Positions 23,787 to 36,000 of a DNA stretch of 64,000 bases are shown here, piece by piece. Location of the stretch: positions 1-64,000 of the forward strand of contig OENT01000100.1 of the NCBI GenBank assembly GCA_900239685.1. The letters run 5' to 3'. Numbering within the stretch: position 1 is the first letter of the stretch; the number at the start of each line of letters is the position of its first letter. The notes under the pieces were generated by a model. That model ran no database searches. It had not been told where the DNA came from and was given only the letters and a program-made list of their open reading frames with translations. Both the position numbers and the translations under genes were made by a program. This DNA is from Rotaria macrura (Eukaryota > Rotifera > Eurotatoria > Philodinida > Philodinidae).

Positions 23787-23794
23787 GCACAAAG

Positions 23795-25614
23795 ATCTTG
23801 ACAATAACAAGTGTATAGGGAACAATTTGATGACATTCATGTATCGTTATTCTTTCATGACGTTTGAAAACACTTTCTCAGTATTCAACGATCCCTAAAG
23901 ACTTACAGCAATCTAGTTTTAGCTGTCACTGGTTATGTTCTAGTAATGATCGGTGAATTTAGCATATATATTGAAGCGCCACCTGTCGTTAAGTTCATTG
24001 CGCTGTTTATGATATGTATATGTCATGAACCTCAGGAAATCTCATATAATAAGTTCATTTTAACTTTAGAATCGAACTAATCTAGATATTGATCGTTGAA
24101 CTACCGTTTTATTGTTCGTAATAGTGCGATTACCGTCAACCGGCGGTATCTTCAAATAAGTGATCACCTTAGACTCGATTAATGATTGTTCAATCAAACA
24201 CATGCACACTAATTTCAATGACATTCACATGTTTGATTCTTATTGATCAATGTAGAGTTGATTCAATGTCAAAATTTTCATCGTTCAATCTTATACATGT
24301 TTGCATCCATGAAATTTTCCATGTCTTGATATGACATAATGGGTCTGCCTTTTACCTAGGATTCTTGTACCCACTTTAAATTACAGTTATTACTTTCATC
24401 GCTGATTTACTTTTTGTTAAAATATGATGATCAAATGTAATTCGTCTTCGTTATACGGAGATCTGTTACAATTTCCATTGTTTTATTCACACTATTCGTT
24501 CTGATTGAATGATACTTAGAATCCGAACAAAGTATGTCGAATAGTTCCCTGAAATTGCCGGAATCTACCCTATCATGAAGCAGCAATTCAGGGAGTAGCT
24601 AAATCACGTTTCTTTTGCTCGACTAGTACGAGGATTAAACATCGAAAACAGATTTGACTCAGTTGCTTCACTCTTAATGGTCTTCAGTATGTATAGGTGT
24701 ATCGTTTTATATTCTATTGACTAGAGCTTTGAAAAAGACATTTTTCTTTCTTCGTCAAGGATTTATCATCGTGTATTCGACATTTAAGATTCGAATCTAC
24801 GAAAAGATAATTCATTTTTTGACAATTATAGATCAGTTAACTGAAGTAAATCATTGCCGTTAGTGAATGATAAATATCTAGCTATATAAGAACGAAGAAA
24901 AAAAACTGACTCTTTTCCTTTTTTCTCTTCATATGGGAATCTGACATGACAATGTTCTGTCAAAGATGTGAATAGTTGACATGAAAGCAAATCTAAATCC
25001 GGTTTAATTCGAATGTAAACACGTCCTGAGTTATACTCGAGAATATTTGCTTTTTTTCACATTTATGTTTTCAAGCAGAATATCATATAAATTATGAATT
25101 GTTTGAAGAATATTTTCCAAACACAAGTATGTTAATGTAATGAAATAGCAATTCATTTTTATTTTCATGATAAACATTTATGTATGCTTCATCAACTGAC
25201 ACACAACACACACGAGAAATAGAAAAGAGAAAATATCGTATTCTAAACGTTCTTTTCTCGTCTTTTTAATAATGTGCACTGTTTTTCATGACGCTTTATC
25301 AGTAACTGTGACATGAAAAGAAAATTGAAACGTCATTCAAACAAAGTATTCATGCACTCAATCTCTGCTACATAAATTTGTCAGACATTAACAAATTCCT
25401 TTTGTTCTATTCTATTTTTATAGACTTAAATATGTTTGTGAGCACAACACATTCGTTTTTTCTTCGCTTCTTATCAAAACTGACACTCCTGAAATATTTT
25501 TGAATAATTTCGATCGATTCTATATGTTGAATTAGAACGGAAGAATAGTTTATTTTTGGCGACATACAAATCAATCTATTAATTGGCATAATTTTAATTC
25601 GTTTTAAAATCTAG
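23795..25614. other. Intergenic upstream of the riboflavin transporter
   Basis: AT-rich and without a recognisable gene. The last few hundred bases should contain the transporter promoter and possibly a 5' non-coding exon, since TTTTAAAATCTAG directly before the ATG looks like a splice acceptor. Confidence 0.45.
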
Positions 25615-26904
25615 ATGCATCGTGATAAGAATTTTTATTTAACTGCTTTTTTCCTTATCGTATTTGCCTTATCGACCTGGCTTGATGTTAATGGAGTTTG
25701 GGTTGAACTTCCACTTATTGTTAATCAAGCACCGGAAGGTTGGGCATTACCATCATATTTAACACTAGCCATTGCCATCAGTAACATTGGACCATTGATA
25801 ATCATATTATTAAAAATATGTTTTAAAGAACGTCTCAATGAAAGAATATTCATTTACCTTGAAATACTTGTTGGCATCGTATCTTGCTCGTTAATGGCTG
25901 AATACTGGAATAGAACGCATTACTTCGCTGGTCGACAACGTTCTGTCACTCTAATTGTATTAGTGTTTTTACTTGGCACTTTAGATACAACGTCCACAGT
26001 TACCTATGCTGATTATATGAAACGATACGATTCGAAATTACTCAATGCATTGTATTTCGGTGAAAGTCTTACATCACTACTTCCATCTCTTTTAGCGACC
26101 ATACAAGGTGTTGGAGGTGAACCAATATGTCGAGCTAATTCAACATATCCCGAATATTCATCGCCACGTTTTTCAGTTCAAATTTATTTTTGGGTATTCG
26201 TCGGTATTATATGTCTTTCATTGTTTGCTTTTCTTGTACTCGAATTTTCAAATATTTCCAAAGCTTATCGAATATCATTCTTTCATGATACAGCCAGAAG
26301 ACCAAGTTCGAATGAACTTTCATTGCAGTTAGAACCGAAATCAATTACTTTAACTGAATCTAATGACATGACAAAGAGAGGTTACTATGTTCTACTTACT
26401 GTTGGATTTTTATCTAGCATTATATTATTTGGTATACTACCATCGATTGGTACCTATGCTGTATTACCGTATTCACAACGTGCTTACTATATATCAAGTC
26501 TTATTTTACCTATTTCAAATCCTATGTCCGTATTAATTGGTTTATTAATGCGTAGTATACTGAAATATATTTCTATAATTATTCTATTTGTATTTGCTAC
26601 ATGTGCATCGTTATATGTCATTGTCGTTGCTTTTCTAAGTCCATGTCCACCATTACACGATACTACTGCTGGTGCTATATTAGTAATTAGTTGTTATTTT
26701 TTAGCTTATCTGTGTTTTTATTATGTAAGATTGGTTATCGGAAATCGTATTCGCCAACAATATAAACGTCATAGTGGTTTGTTTTGGCTTGGAGCAGCAA
26801 GTCAAATGGGCAGTCTTGTAGGAGCCATTCCTATGTATTTAATTATTAATGTATATAATAAATTCCAAAGCCGTAATGCTTGCCAAGTTTATTGCGTAGA
26901 TTAA
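25615..26904 (+). CDS. Riboflavin transporter, SLC52A/RFVT family
   Basis: A single uninterrupted frame of 429 residues begins MHRDKNFYL. The N-terminus carries the family hallmark STWLDVNGVWVELPLIV in the first membrane segment. It continues with NxGPLxxxL, a central GESLTSLLPSLLATIQGVG segment (equivalent to the conserved G-L-x-x-L-x-P-x-x-L-A-x-x-Q-G-V-G of vertebrate members), a hydrophilic loop at about 220-250, and further membrane segments to a C-terminus with FWLGAASQMGSLVGAIPMY. About 11 membrane spans are expected. Family proteins (about 445-470 residues in mammals) import vitamin B2 across the plasma membrane. The coding region has no intron, unlike its neighbours. Which paralogue it corresponds to cannot be said, so no symbol is given. 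Confidence 0.92.
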   Translation: MHRDKNFYLTAFFLIVFALSTWLDVNGVWVELPLIVNQAPEGWALPSYLTLAIAISNIGPLIIILLKICFKERLNERIFIYLEILVGIVSCSLMAEYWNRTHYFAGRQRSVTLIVLVFLLGTLDTTSTVTYADYMKRYDSKLLNALYFGESLTSLLPSLLATIQGVGGEPICRANSTYPEYSSPRFSVQIYFWVFVGIICLSLFAFLVLEFSNISKAYRISFFHDTARRPSSNELSLQLEPKSITLTESNDMTKRGYYVLLTVGFLSSIILFGILPSIGTYAVLPYSQRAYYISSLILPISNPMSVLIGLLMRSILKYISIIILFVFATCASLYVIVVAFLSPCPPLHDTTAGAILVISCYFLAYLCFYYVRLVIGNRIRQQYKRHSGLFWLGAASQMGSLVGAIPMYLIINVYNKFQSRNACQVYCVD

Positions 26905-27393
26905 TAGGTTGTCATCATTATAATTCATGGTATCTTATTAAAATTAGAAAAAAAACAAACTAGTACTATTCATCTTTTTTATATTTTACGAATAATTTTT
27001 TTCATTAATGATACTATCATTCGAATCTATTTGTTAGCATCTCACATTCAAGAAAATTCAAGTACATGAATCACTGTATCGTAACTATAGCTTGAATTTA
27101 TTTTTGTACTTGGTATGGACAATAGTGTGCATAGAACTTATTTTGTCTAATTCACTCTTATTGATTGATTGATTTAATAGTAAATTGAATGTTGAGCTCA
27201 TCTTATAGCGTTGAGAAACCGGAGGATGGTGTAAGTCTCAAATTTTACTGTGTATTGGATTCTATTCAATGACGAATCTTGAAATTGACATTAAATAAGA
27301 GCCCTGACATATGCATAATGTGCACTAGTAGTTTCCTAATTTAAGTGTTTTGTTTATTTTGAAAAATTGTCTACCAATACAAAAAAAAAAGGA
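26905..27393. other. Convergent intergenic region
   Basis: Short AT-rich spacer between the 3' ends of the riboflavin transporter (+) and the small mitochondrial-type gene (-). It should hold both polyadenylation regions. No further feature was recognised. Confidence 0.6.
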
Positions 27394-27856
27394 TTAAAAT
27401 TTTTTTGTATGCTTGAAAGTTTTTCGATCAAGCCAAGGATCCGGTCTAGGTATCCGTACCGGCTTGAGTGGTTTATATTTATCATGTACTTCACAATAAG
27501 ATTTCTTGGCAGCTTTAGCTGCCTGTGTAAACGGAAAGAATGGTGCTTCTAAAATGATGAACGAACAGCAAACATTGTTTTTATTTAAATAAAATATCAT
27601 TATTACAGTTTTCTTCATACTTACCAACAATAATATCTTCACCACGAATTAGCTTTTCCCATAAATAAACTTGTCCACGTTTTCTTCCTAAATGATTATG
27701 AATGCCATGAACAGCCATACGTTTCATAATATTGACTCGATGCTTTGATTCATAGAGAAAAGCTGTTCGAACTGACTGCGTAGGTAATACACCAGTGAAG
27801 ATATTTTTCGCTGCATTTGTTAATAATGAAGATTTCAATACGAATAGATTTATCAT
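27394..27856 (-). CDS. Small basic protein with mitochondrial-type N-terminus, family not recognised
   Basis: There are two exons, 27856-27625 and 27548-27394, with a 76-bp GT-AG intron (donor GTAAGT, acceptor TTTTAG) that restores the frame at codon phase 1. The product is 128 residues. The N-terminus (MINLFVLKSSLLTNAAKNIF) is basic and amphipathic with no acidic residue in its first 30, as in mitochondrial targeting peptides. The core has KRMAVHGIHNHLGRKRG, and the C-terminal part ends KPVRIPRPDPW then a lysine-rich tail. Size, charge and position next to MRPL24 suggest a mitochondrial ribosomal or respiratory-complex accessory protein. IPRPDP also occurs in MRPL42, but the rest does not match, so I do not assign it. 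Its start lies about 100 bp downstream of the MRPL24 stop, same strand. Confidence 0.7.
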
Positions 27857-27956
27857 TGTAATCTGAAATCAGAAAACACAACCTGACCATGGATTTGTTT
27901 TTCTATTGAATAACAAAAAAAAATCACGTATGATTTATTATGGATTTTTTTAATAA

Positions 27957-29372
27957 CTAATAAATATAAACAGGGCCACGCTTTCTAGTTTCTTCAATGC
28001 CGTTCACTTGCATTAATTCTTCAGCAACTGTCATTAACTTAGGTTCAAATGTAACACGCTTAAGTTCACTATCTACTGTATCGTCCGGTCCAGCTAGAAA
28101 AAAAGCAGCCCAATAAAAACTATAGTATAAACAATTCAAAGAAAAGACAAATTCTCCTACGTTTATACGTTGCTTTTTTTGCATAATCGTATGTTTCTTC
28201 CCATGCAGGTGATTTCGGAATAATACGACCCGATCGTGTTGATACTCGTACAAGTTCACCTTCAGCAGTGTAACGCCATTCAATAGTACATGGTTTACTA
28301 AAAGTATGCTAGTCTATGAAGTAAAGCCATTCATTTCAAAACCCTCTCACTAACCCATCATATGGATCGATTAGTTTAACTTGATGTGGAGCTGTGAGTG
28401 GTTTTTCTTTGACAGCAATAGAAGTAGAAGCAATAACACCACCACTTATTCGTTGAATATCCTAATATTGAAGTAAAAAATATGTTTTTTTTTATCAACT
28501 TAAACAAAGAAGAAAATGATTCGTTTTTTTATTTACTAAATTAAGTCCAGATACAAAGACTGCATTGAGTTCACGAATATAGGCAGCAACATTTCCTTGC
28601 TTGCCTTTATCTTTTCCAACCAGAACTTCAACCTATTGATATAGATTTCAAATAAACTAATGAGAGCCAATAATAAAATGAACAAAAATAAGTACAGATC
28701 ATTTGTATTTTCAAGTTTTCTTTATGATCATGAGTGAGCAACACACTGAACAGTCAGCTTTAGTCCGATGGAACGGAATCTCTATCAAATTGCATAGGTC
28801 GAGAGACTTGCAAGACAGAAATGTGACTTGATTCAAGATCATCACCATTCGAAATGGTTCTCGTCATCTTCATGTCTATCAAAATCTCAAAGAAATATTG
28901 TTTTTTGTTGTTAGTTGATTGCTTTCGTTAGATATTTATCCTTTATTGTCATCGATAAGAAAACTTAAATATACAATTTCTGTAAACTAAGATGTATCTC
29001 TATAGAACGTACAGTATCTCCACGAAAAAAATCCCAAGTTTTCAATGGTTCAGTAAGTTTCGGACGATTTTCTCCTTGTCTTGGATCATTTTTACGTTGA
29101 GCAAGATCAGTCCAAGGTGGATCATTTGTGTATACCCATGGACCATTATACTTTATTGTTTTATGAGGTATAATATTCATATTACCTTCTGTAAATACAG
29201 AGAAAAAACGTTGAAAATATGAATTGAAGTTTTCACTTCTATATCTCTTGTGCGTTTATTCATTTTTTATTTTATTACCAATAACTGTTCCATTGAATTT
29301 AGCTCGTTCAACATATCGCTTTGGTAAATTAAAATAATCACTCCATCGTAATATCGGTGTTAAGCGAACCAT
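27957..29372 (-). CDS. MRPL24: Mitochondrial large-subunit ribosomal protein L24 (uL24m)
   Basis: Six exons: 29372-29279, 29188-29013, 28632-28537, 28461-28355, 28297-28161 and 28093-27957. All introns are GT-AG and phases close to 747 nt, or 248 residues (human about 216). The KOW-type core spans exons 2-3: WDFFRGDT, then [15 protein letters not shown]. The next segments keep family signatures ([25 protein letters not shown] without its break, then [12 protein letters not shown]) and the C-terminus [14 protein letters not shown] parallels the human GIKETRKYKKVYWY-type ending. It assembles early into the mitochondrial 39S subunit near the exit tunnel. The introns of 58-380 bp are typical of this window. 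The start is the first ATG (VRLTPILRW follows). Confidence 0.9.
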
Positions 29373-29676
29373 AGTTTTCTAATTATCTAAAACTAAAGTT
29401 ATCTATCGAATGGCACTGTACTCCGTTTAAAGAAAGATTCCTTTAGTTGCTGTAATTTGTGTTTTCGTTTTCTTTCCTTGTTTTTTTTTTAAATAATCCA
29501 TCTGTTTTTGTAAGCGAAAAAAGGAACAAAAAACATCTTTATGACAATTTACATAATAGTCGAAGAAGCAAAAAACGGGGAAAAGAAAAAAAAAAGAAAC
29601 ACCGAATGAACGAAATATATGTATGTATAGGAGCGCGCATTTTTTGTTTTTTACTTTAGATATATTTATATATGTA

Positions 29677-29711
<35 letters not shown>

Positions 29712-30004
29712 TTATATTTCCATTCACCATCAATCACAATTCAAAAACCAACATAATCATCAACAGCAAGAGAAATGCATGAATAGTCGAAATCATGTGC
29801 GCAAGTCCTTTGGACCATAATAAAAGCAGCGCAATTATTGGGCTTGTTGTGTTTCTTTTTTTAGTAACGAGAAGACAACACGACAGTTTACTTGAAAGAC
29901 ACATGTAAAAGAAGAAAAAAAAACAGGAAAAAAACGTATGTACAAGGCTAGTCTAGTTACACACACACAAACATAATATGTATATGTACATTTTTAAAAG
30001 AAAC
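29373..30004. other. Intergenic with (TG)n microsatellite
   Basis: Spacer between MRPL24 and the 3' end of the MAST kinase gene. It holds a GTAT/TG microsatellite at about 29671-29710 and A/T-rich tracts. The region directly upstream of 29372 should contain the MRPL24 promoter. Confidence 0.6.
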
Positions 30005-33000
30005 CTATCTTCGTCGATAGAAAAACTTCGTAGGAACAACAACCGGGGTAGAAGAATAATTATCGACATGTCTAAGAGTCGATGTTGAACTTGTCGATGA
30101 TTCTGTTGACGATGAACGAGTTGATTGATCATATGTATAAATTGTATCGAGATAATATAAATTTCGATTAAGATTATTGCTCATCATAAATGATGAATCT
30201 GGCGGAGAAGAATTTATAACTGGTCTTCTATAATAGACTTTCTTCTTATGTGTTGTTGTCATCGGTGCATAGAAATAATGTTGCGTATTATTATTCTGTT
30301 CATTATGAACTGCTTGTGACTAGAATAGAAGAAAAAATCAAAGTCATAAGATTCATTCTCATTTGAGAACAAAAAAAGCAAAACTTTTTCACAAGAAAAG
30401 AAAAAAACTGCATTCATTACATGCAAACTCGTTACCTTATGTTAGATTTGTATAAACCGAATATTGCATGAACAATGTGCGCATGTAATAATATTGGCTG
30501 ATCAAAACACAAGAGAGAAAAAGAAAAGAATCAAACCCATACAGATATATATATATATATATATATATATGTTTATGTACATAACACACACATTCATATA
30601 AGCGTGAGCGCTTGACAGTCGTATTTTATGTTTAGAAGTAGATTGCATGTTTTGAAGCAAAGCATGAGTGCGCGCGCACGCGCGTACACACACAAACACG
30701 TTCAGAATCGATCATTCTGAACGTTGCTATCGCCGTTTTCATTATTGTTTACCGGATATTGAACTTGGCTAGAATGTCGAGTAAGTATTGGTGGTTCGGA
30801 CAAAGTTTTACAAAGTGAATGATGAGTGGTGTGATTCGATGTTGACGAAGTAGTACTTGATGATGGCGGACATTTGGCCAATGGTGAAACCGAAATCTTT
30901 AATAAAGAAATTTAGTCATTGACAATTAACATTAATACTAAAAGATTGATTATGCATCTAATCGATAGCATTTTGCTTCTTCTTCTTCTTCTTTAAATCT
31001 CAAGACACATTACAATTCTCTCTCGAGTCGAAAGTAATTTTGATAACTTCAAAGTCATAGGAGGCAATGATTCGTTCTATATCTCTAAAGGTTACATGTT
31101 CTATGTGAAAAATGAAAGGAAATATGCGCATACCGAAAAAATGAAATGAGAAGATGAATGATTAAAGTATTAGCCTCAAGGGATACGAATAGACACTAAG
31201 AAATGAAACGATATTCATTTAATGATTTCACAAGATTAATAGGAAATTCTATAGATATGTGGTGTTCTCGATTGTTATTTTCTTACAAGTGAAATTCATC
31301 TGAGTTTTTGAATGAGATCAATTGATTGTCTAGGCTTTAACAATATGATATCCCCACATTAGTGAATTTTGAAAGTAGATTCATGACGAAGCGAGATAAT
31401 CAAAATATGACTAAGGCCACAGCATTCTGTTGAACAATTCATGAAAATTTTCGTCTACCAACAACACCATATTACTTTTACTATTTAGTAAGCGTGAAAT
31501 TTTTGTTCTCGAAATCCAATTCAAGGATTGGATACTAGAAGATATTGCAGAATAACGAGATTTATGCTTTTAAATCATTTTGAAACATAGCATTTGATGA
31601 AAATGTGTTGAAAGTTTTACACATACAAACATGTTTGAAAAAAATAATTCATCAATGAAGCTCACAACATTACAAATGATTATTGTATGTCATCTTGAAA
31701 TCGTTTCTAGTTTAACAATTTTCTATGGTACGTATTGATTTATTACACTAAGCTTGAAATAATATGCATTCATTTCATTCAAAAGTTATAGTCGGCAACA
31801 GACAAAAGTATGCGAATATAGAAACATCGACAATCTCGTACTCTTATATATTGACAGTAGACACCGCACATTATTTTTACAATGAAATACTGAAGTTCAA
31901 TATGCAGTTACTTTTAAGTATTTCTCGTATGGTCGCTTGCAATCAAAATCGAAAAATTTCATAGAAGATCAGTAGAAATAGATTAGGGGTTTTCAAGCTA
32001 TGTAATTTTTCTTACGTCTGATGATACTCAATTACTAGTTGATTTCTCAGTAAATATTACAACATAGTATCAAGTAGTTTTACGACAATCATGTGAGTGC
32101 CTAATCAATTTGCACCATAAAAATGTTAGTCTATACATACTTGAGATTTTTGTTTAACGATCGATGGTAATAGAGTTGGTTGTGGAGAATCTGGTTCACT
32201 AGCTGTCGGCGTAGGTGGTTTAAGTGGTGCTTGAAGTGGTGGCCATTCAGATGAATCGAGAATATTTGGACGAGTTTGATGATAGATTTTATTTAATGAT
32301 CTATCGTTATTATGCTCAGTGATCGACTGATTAAATGAAAGTAATGGTAAAGATGATGATAGTATAGATGTATTTGTCGTTGTTAATGGATGATTCATAT
32401 TTGAATTTGCTGTTAATGTTGTTGGAATGACTAATGGTACTCCAGCAGCAGCTGCTGCTGCTTCCATATCACGAGCTACTTTTCTTTCGCTTAAACGTCG
32501 AAATAATGAATTATTTTGTGGATGTTTTTTACTTAAATTATTTCCATTAATATTAGTTGAATTGATGTTTGTTGTAGTTAACGACGTATTGACTCGATGT
32601 TTTTGACAATAAGGCTGATGATTTGAATTTGTTGTTTGAGTTCTTTTACTATAATTATTATTATTAATAGTAGTAGTATCATATTGCTGATGTTGTTGAT
32701 AGCGAAATTTTTGTTTCGATGGTGAACGCCGACGGCCACCCGTACGTATTTGTGTTTCAGATGTTGGAATAGCACGTATGGATAATTTTGGTGAACCACT
32801 TAATATTAATTTAACAACTTCAGGATGTAGAAGACCAGCTACAGGACGTTCATTCACATGAGTTATAACATCATTTACTCTTAGGCCAGCTTCTTCAGCA
32901 GGACCTTCAACAGCAACAACAACATGTTGTGTTGTATAGTAATCTGAATTTCCATGAAATACTTTAACAGCACGTAATGTAAAACCAAAACTACGTGGAC

Positions 33001-36000
33001 CACGACGAATAATAATTGGTGGTCTTAGATTATTAGTTATAGAACAGATTGGGGATATTGTTGATGATGACAATGAATTTTGTTGTTGAGCTTTAAGTGT
33101 TGTATCACGTTCAAGTGGTGATACAGCCATATTATGCCGCTGTGTATGACGATATGAACGTTCATCCTAGAATAGAAGAATAAATTTATTTTTAGAATGG
33201 TCTGTACGTAGGCATATATATATATATATTTGTCCGGATAATCTTACTGGATGATTAAACCATATTGGTGGTGGAGAGGATGATGATGATGACGATGAAA
33301 ATGATTTTGAAAGTGATCGCGGAAAATTTCGTTGTAATTGTTGCTGTTGTTGTTGATTGTTAAATTTCACCGGTTTATTTGCCATTGTTGTTGTTAACAT
33401 GGATGAATTTAGTTTTGTTGTTAATGTTGGAATAAGTGAATGTGATGATGCTGATTTTTTAAATTCATTTTCATTTGCAATTAATATTGATGATGTCATT
33501 TGAGATGACGTTGAAAAATGATTGGATTTTATTGGCTGAATAAGATCTTGTGATTTTGAATTCGAAAATATGTTTCCAATTGTTGATGTTTGCATGGGTA
33601 ATGCTGATGATGGTTTTGGTCCAAGTGGAGATAGATTACGTGGGTTTCGAACTTTTTTATGATGATTTTGATGACGTGTTTTTATTTTCTGTTGTTGATT
33701 ATCATCACCACTATCGTTTGCATTTTGTTGTTCGAGTAATTTCAATGAAGTTTTTCGTTGCTTATGATGTTTCGTTGTTGTTATTGTTGACGGCGTACTC
33801 GTTGCCATTGAAGTAGTTTTCTTCTCTTCGATGTTCGTCGTTGTTACACTCGGAATATGTACTAATGACGATAGAGAAGACGATGAAGATGAATTTTGTC
33901 TCGATAAACACGGGTTGGTTAATAGAAGTTTATCGCAGGGTGTATACATATTGGAATTCTTTTTAAGCGATGATGATTCAGATGAATTATCATCGGAGGA
34001 GACAAGTAATGGTTCGAATGTATCCGAACCGAAATTAGGTGGAGTACATGATTGAACTAAACGATACAAACAAAAGAAAATAGATTTATAGTTTTATTTG
34101 TTCATAGAACGAAATAGTCATCGATTTTATAAATCGTGCATTTACAACATAAGATAGGTGTATCACTACATCAAATGATTCTCAAAATATGCTGAAAGTT
34201 TCAGCTAAAGACTGTGTTCACTTTTTGGCATGCGAAACGAACAAAAAATAGATTGCTTTTTCTTGCAAAAGCTCACTTAACTTTGAAATTTCAGCAGTAC
34301 AATTAGAATATTTAAAGAATGGGAAGACTTATCTATGGTTAAAATTACATGTTGGAATGGTATTATACAATATGCTAGTAAATACTTGAGCATAATAGGT
34401 CAAATACTGAATACAGCATTGATACGACGCCTCTCAATTCTGTTCTGTGCCTCTTCCATTAGACTACAGAGTACCCATTCAACTTTAACTTTTATTTTAC
34501 TGAAAATTGCTGGTTTTGAAAAAGAACGATCAGATTTAGATCTATGTATGGCATTGTTTTTCAACACACGTATAAGCCGACATGTACTTTATATCCATTA
34601 ACAAATTAATGACGTACCTATCTACTTTATTAATATATCAGTAAGCGCTAATACTACGAAGAATATTGAAAATCATTCATTCAATTTTTTGTTCTAAATA
34701 AAGATAACGTTTGAATTTTGAAAACAAAAACAAAAGAAGAATGAAGAAATCAAGCAGTAGACTAAGAATATTCTCTGATTTATTCCTCAATTGTTAGAAA
34801 GAGCAACAGCTCGTCAGTACCAAGTTGGTTTTTTAAATCAACTTCACATGTTTTTCTTTATCCTCATCAAAAATACATTCTATACGCTGCGAGTCCATTC
34901 ACACAGTAATATTCATCAATGCAACATTCTAGATTGCCTATACCTAAAACAGTAATTTATAGAATAATGGCAACAATCGAGAATCATAATTACTATTTCC
35001 GAGTCTTACTTAACATTGAAATCATTCAAGAATATGCTTAAACATAACAGGAAATTCATTTTCTCGATGGTTAACCTCTCTTAACGATGAATACTACTTA
35101 TCTCGTCGTGTTTTCTTGCGCAATTCCTATATTTTCTGAGTACAATGAAATTAGTGGTTGTAAAAGTAGAAAAAAACGCATCTGTTTAGATTGATATTCA
35201 AATCATAGTTTTCATAAAATGCTTTTTTTACTGTAAAACTGCTTTCGATGAAATCTGACAAAAACAAAACCTCGATATGACAATATACTAATTTCAATAT
35301 TCGGAATAGATAATAAAAAATCTCTTTGGAATAACTGAATGCTAGTCTGTTTTGTATATAAATATATAATCGAATAAAATTGAAAATTTTCAAATCTAAG
35401 TTTACCTTTTTTACTTGTCTCAATAGGCATAGATTGAGTCATAATAAGAGGTTGAAAACCACTTGGTGAATTAATTCTTATAACACTATCGGAAGGAAAA
35501 CAATCTGAGCATGAATTCGCTCTTGATACATCTGTGGATGACATTTCAGATGTTGTCGTATTTGTTGTTGTTGAATCTTGCTGCTGTTGTTGTTGTTGTT
35601 GTTGTTGTAGTTGATGCTGTTGTTGTATTTTACTATTTGAATGACGTTGTTTTGTATTACCCGATAATTCTGAAACATATTTTAATGATACCGATGAAAA
35701 CGATGCAAATAATACATCAGAATCATTATCTGGCAATGTTATTTGTGTTTGTTTATTTGTTGTTGATGTTAATATATCATCATCGGAATGTTGATAACGA
35801 TCTTGTCTTGTATCAAAATATGATGTATCATCGGGTGATTCTAATACAGGTACAAAATCAGCCTTCTCACGTAATAATGTATTCCAATTAATGCATGAAC
35901 AAAATGGATGTGAACGTATTTCATATGCACCACCTAATGTACCTAGACGTTGTGATGGATCATGTTCGAGTAATTGTTCGATTAAATTTTTTGCATCAGG

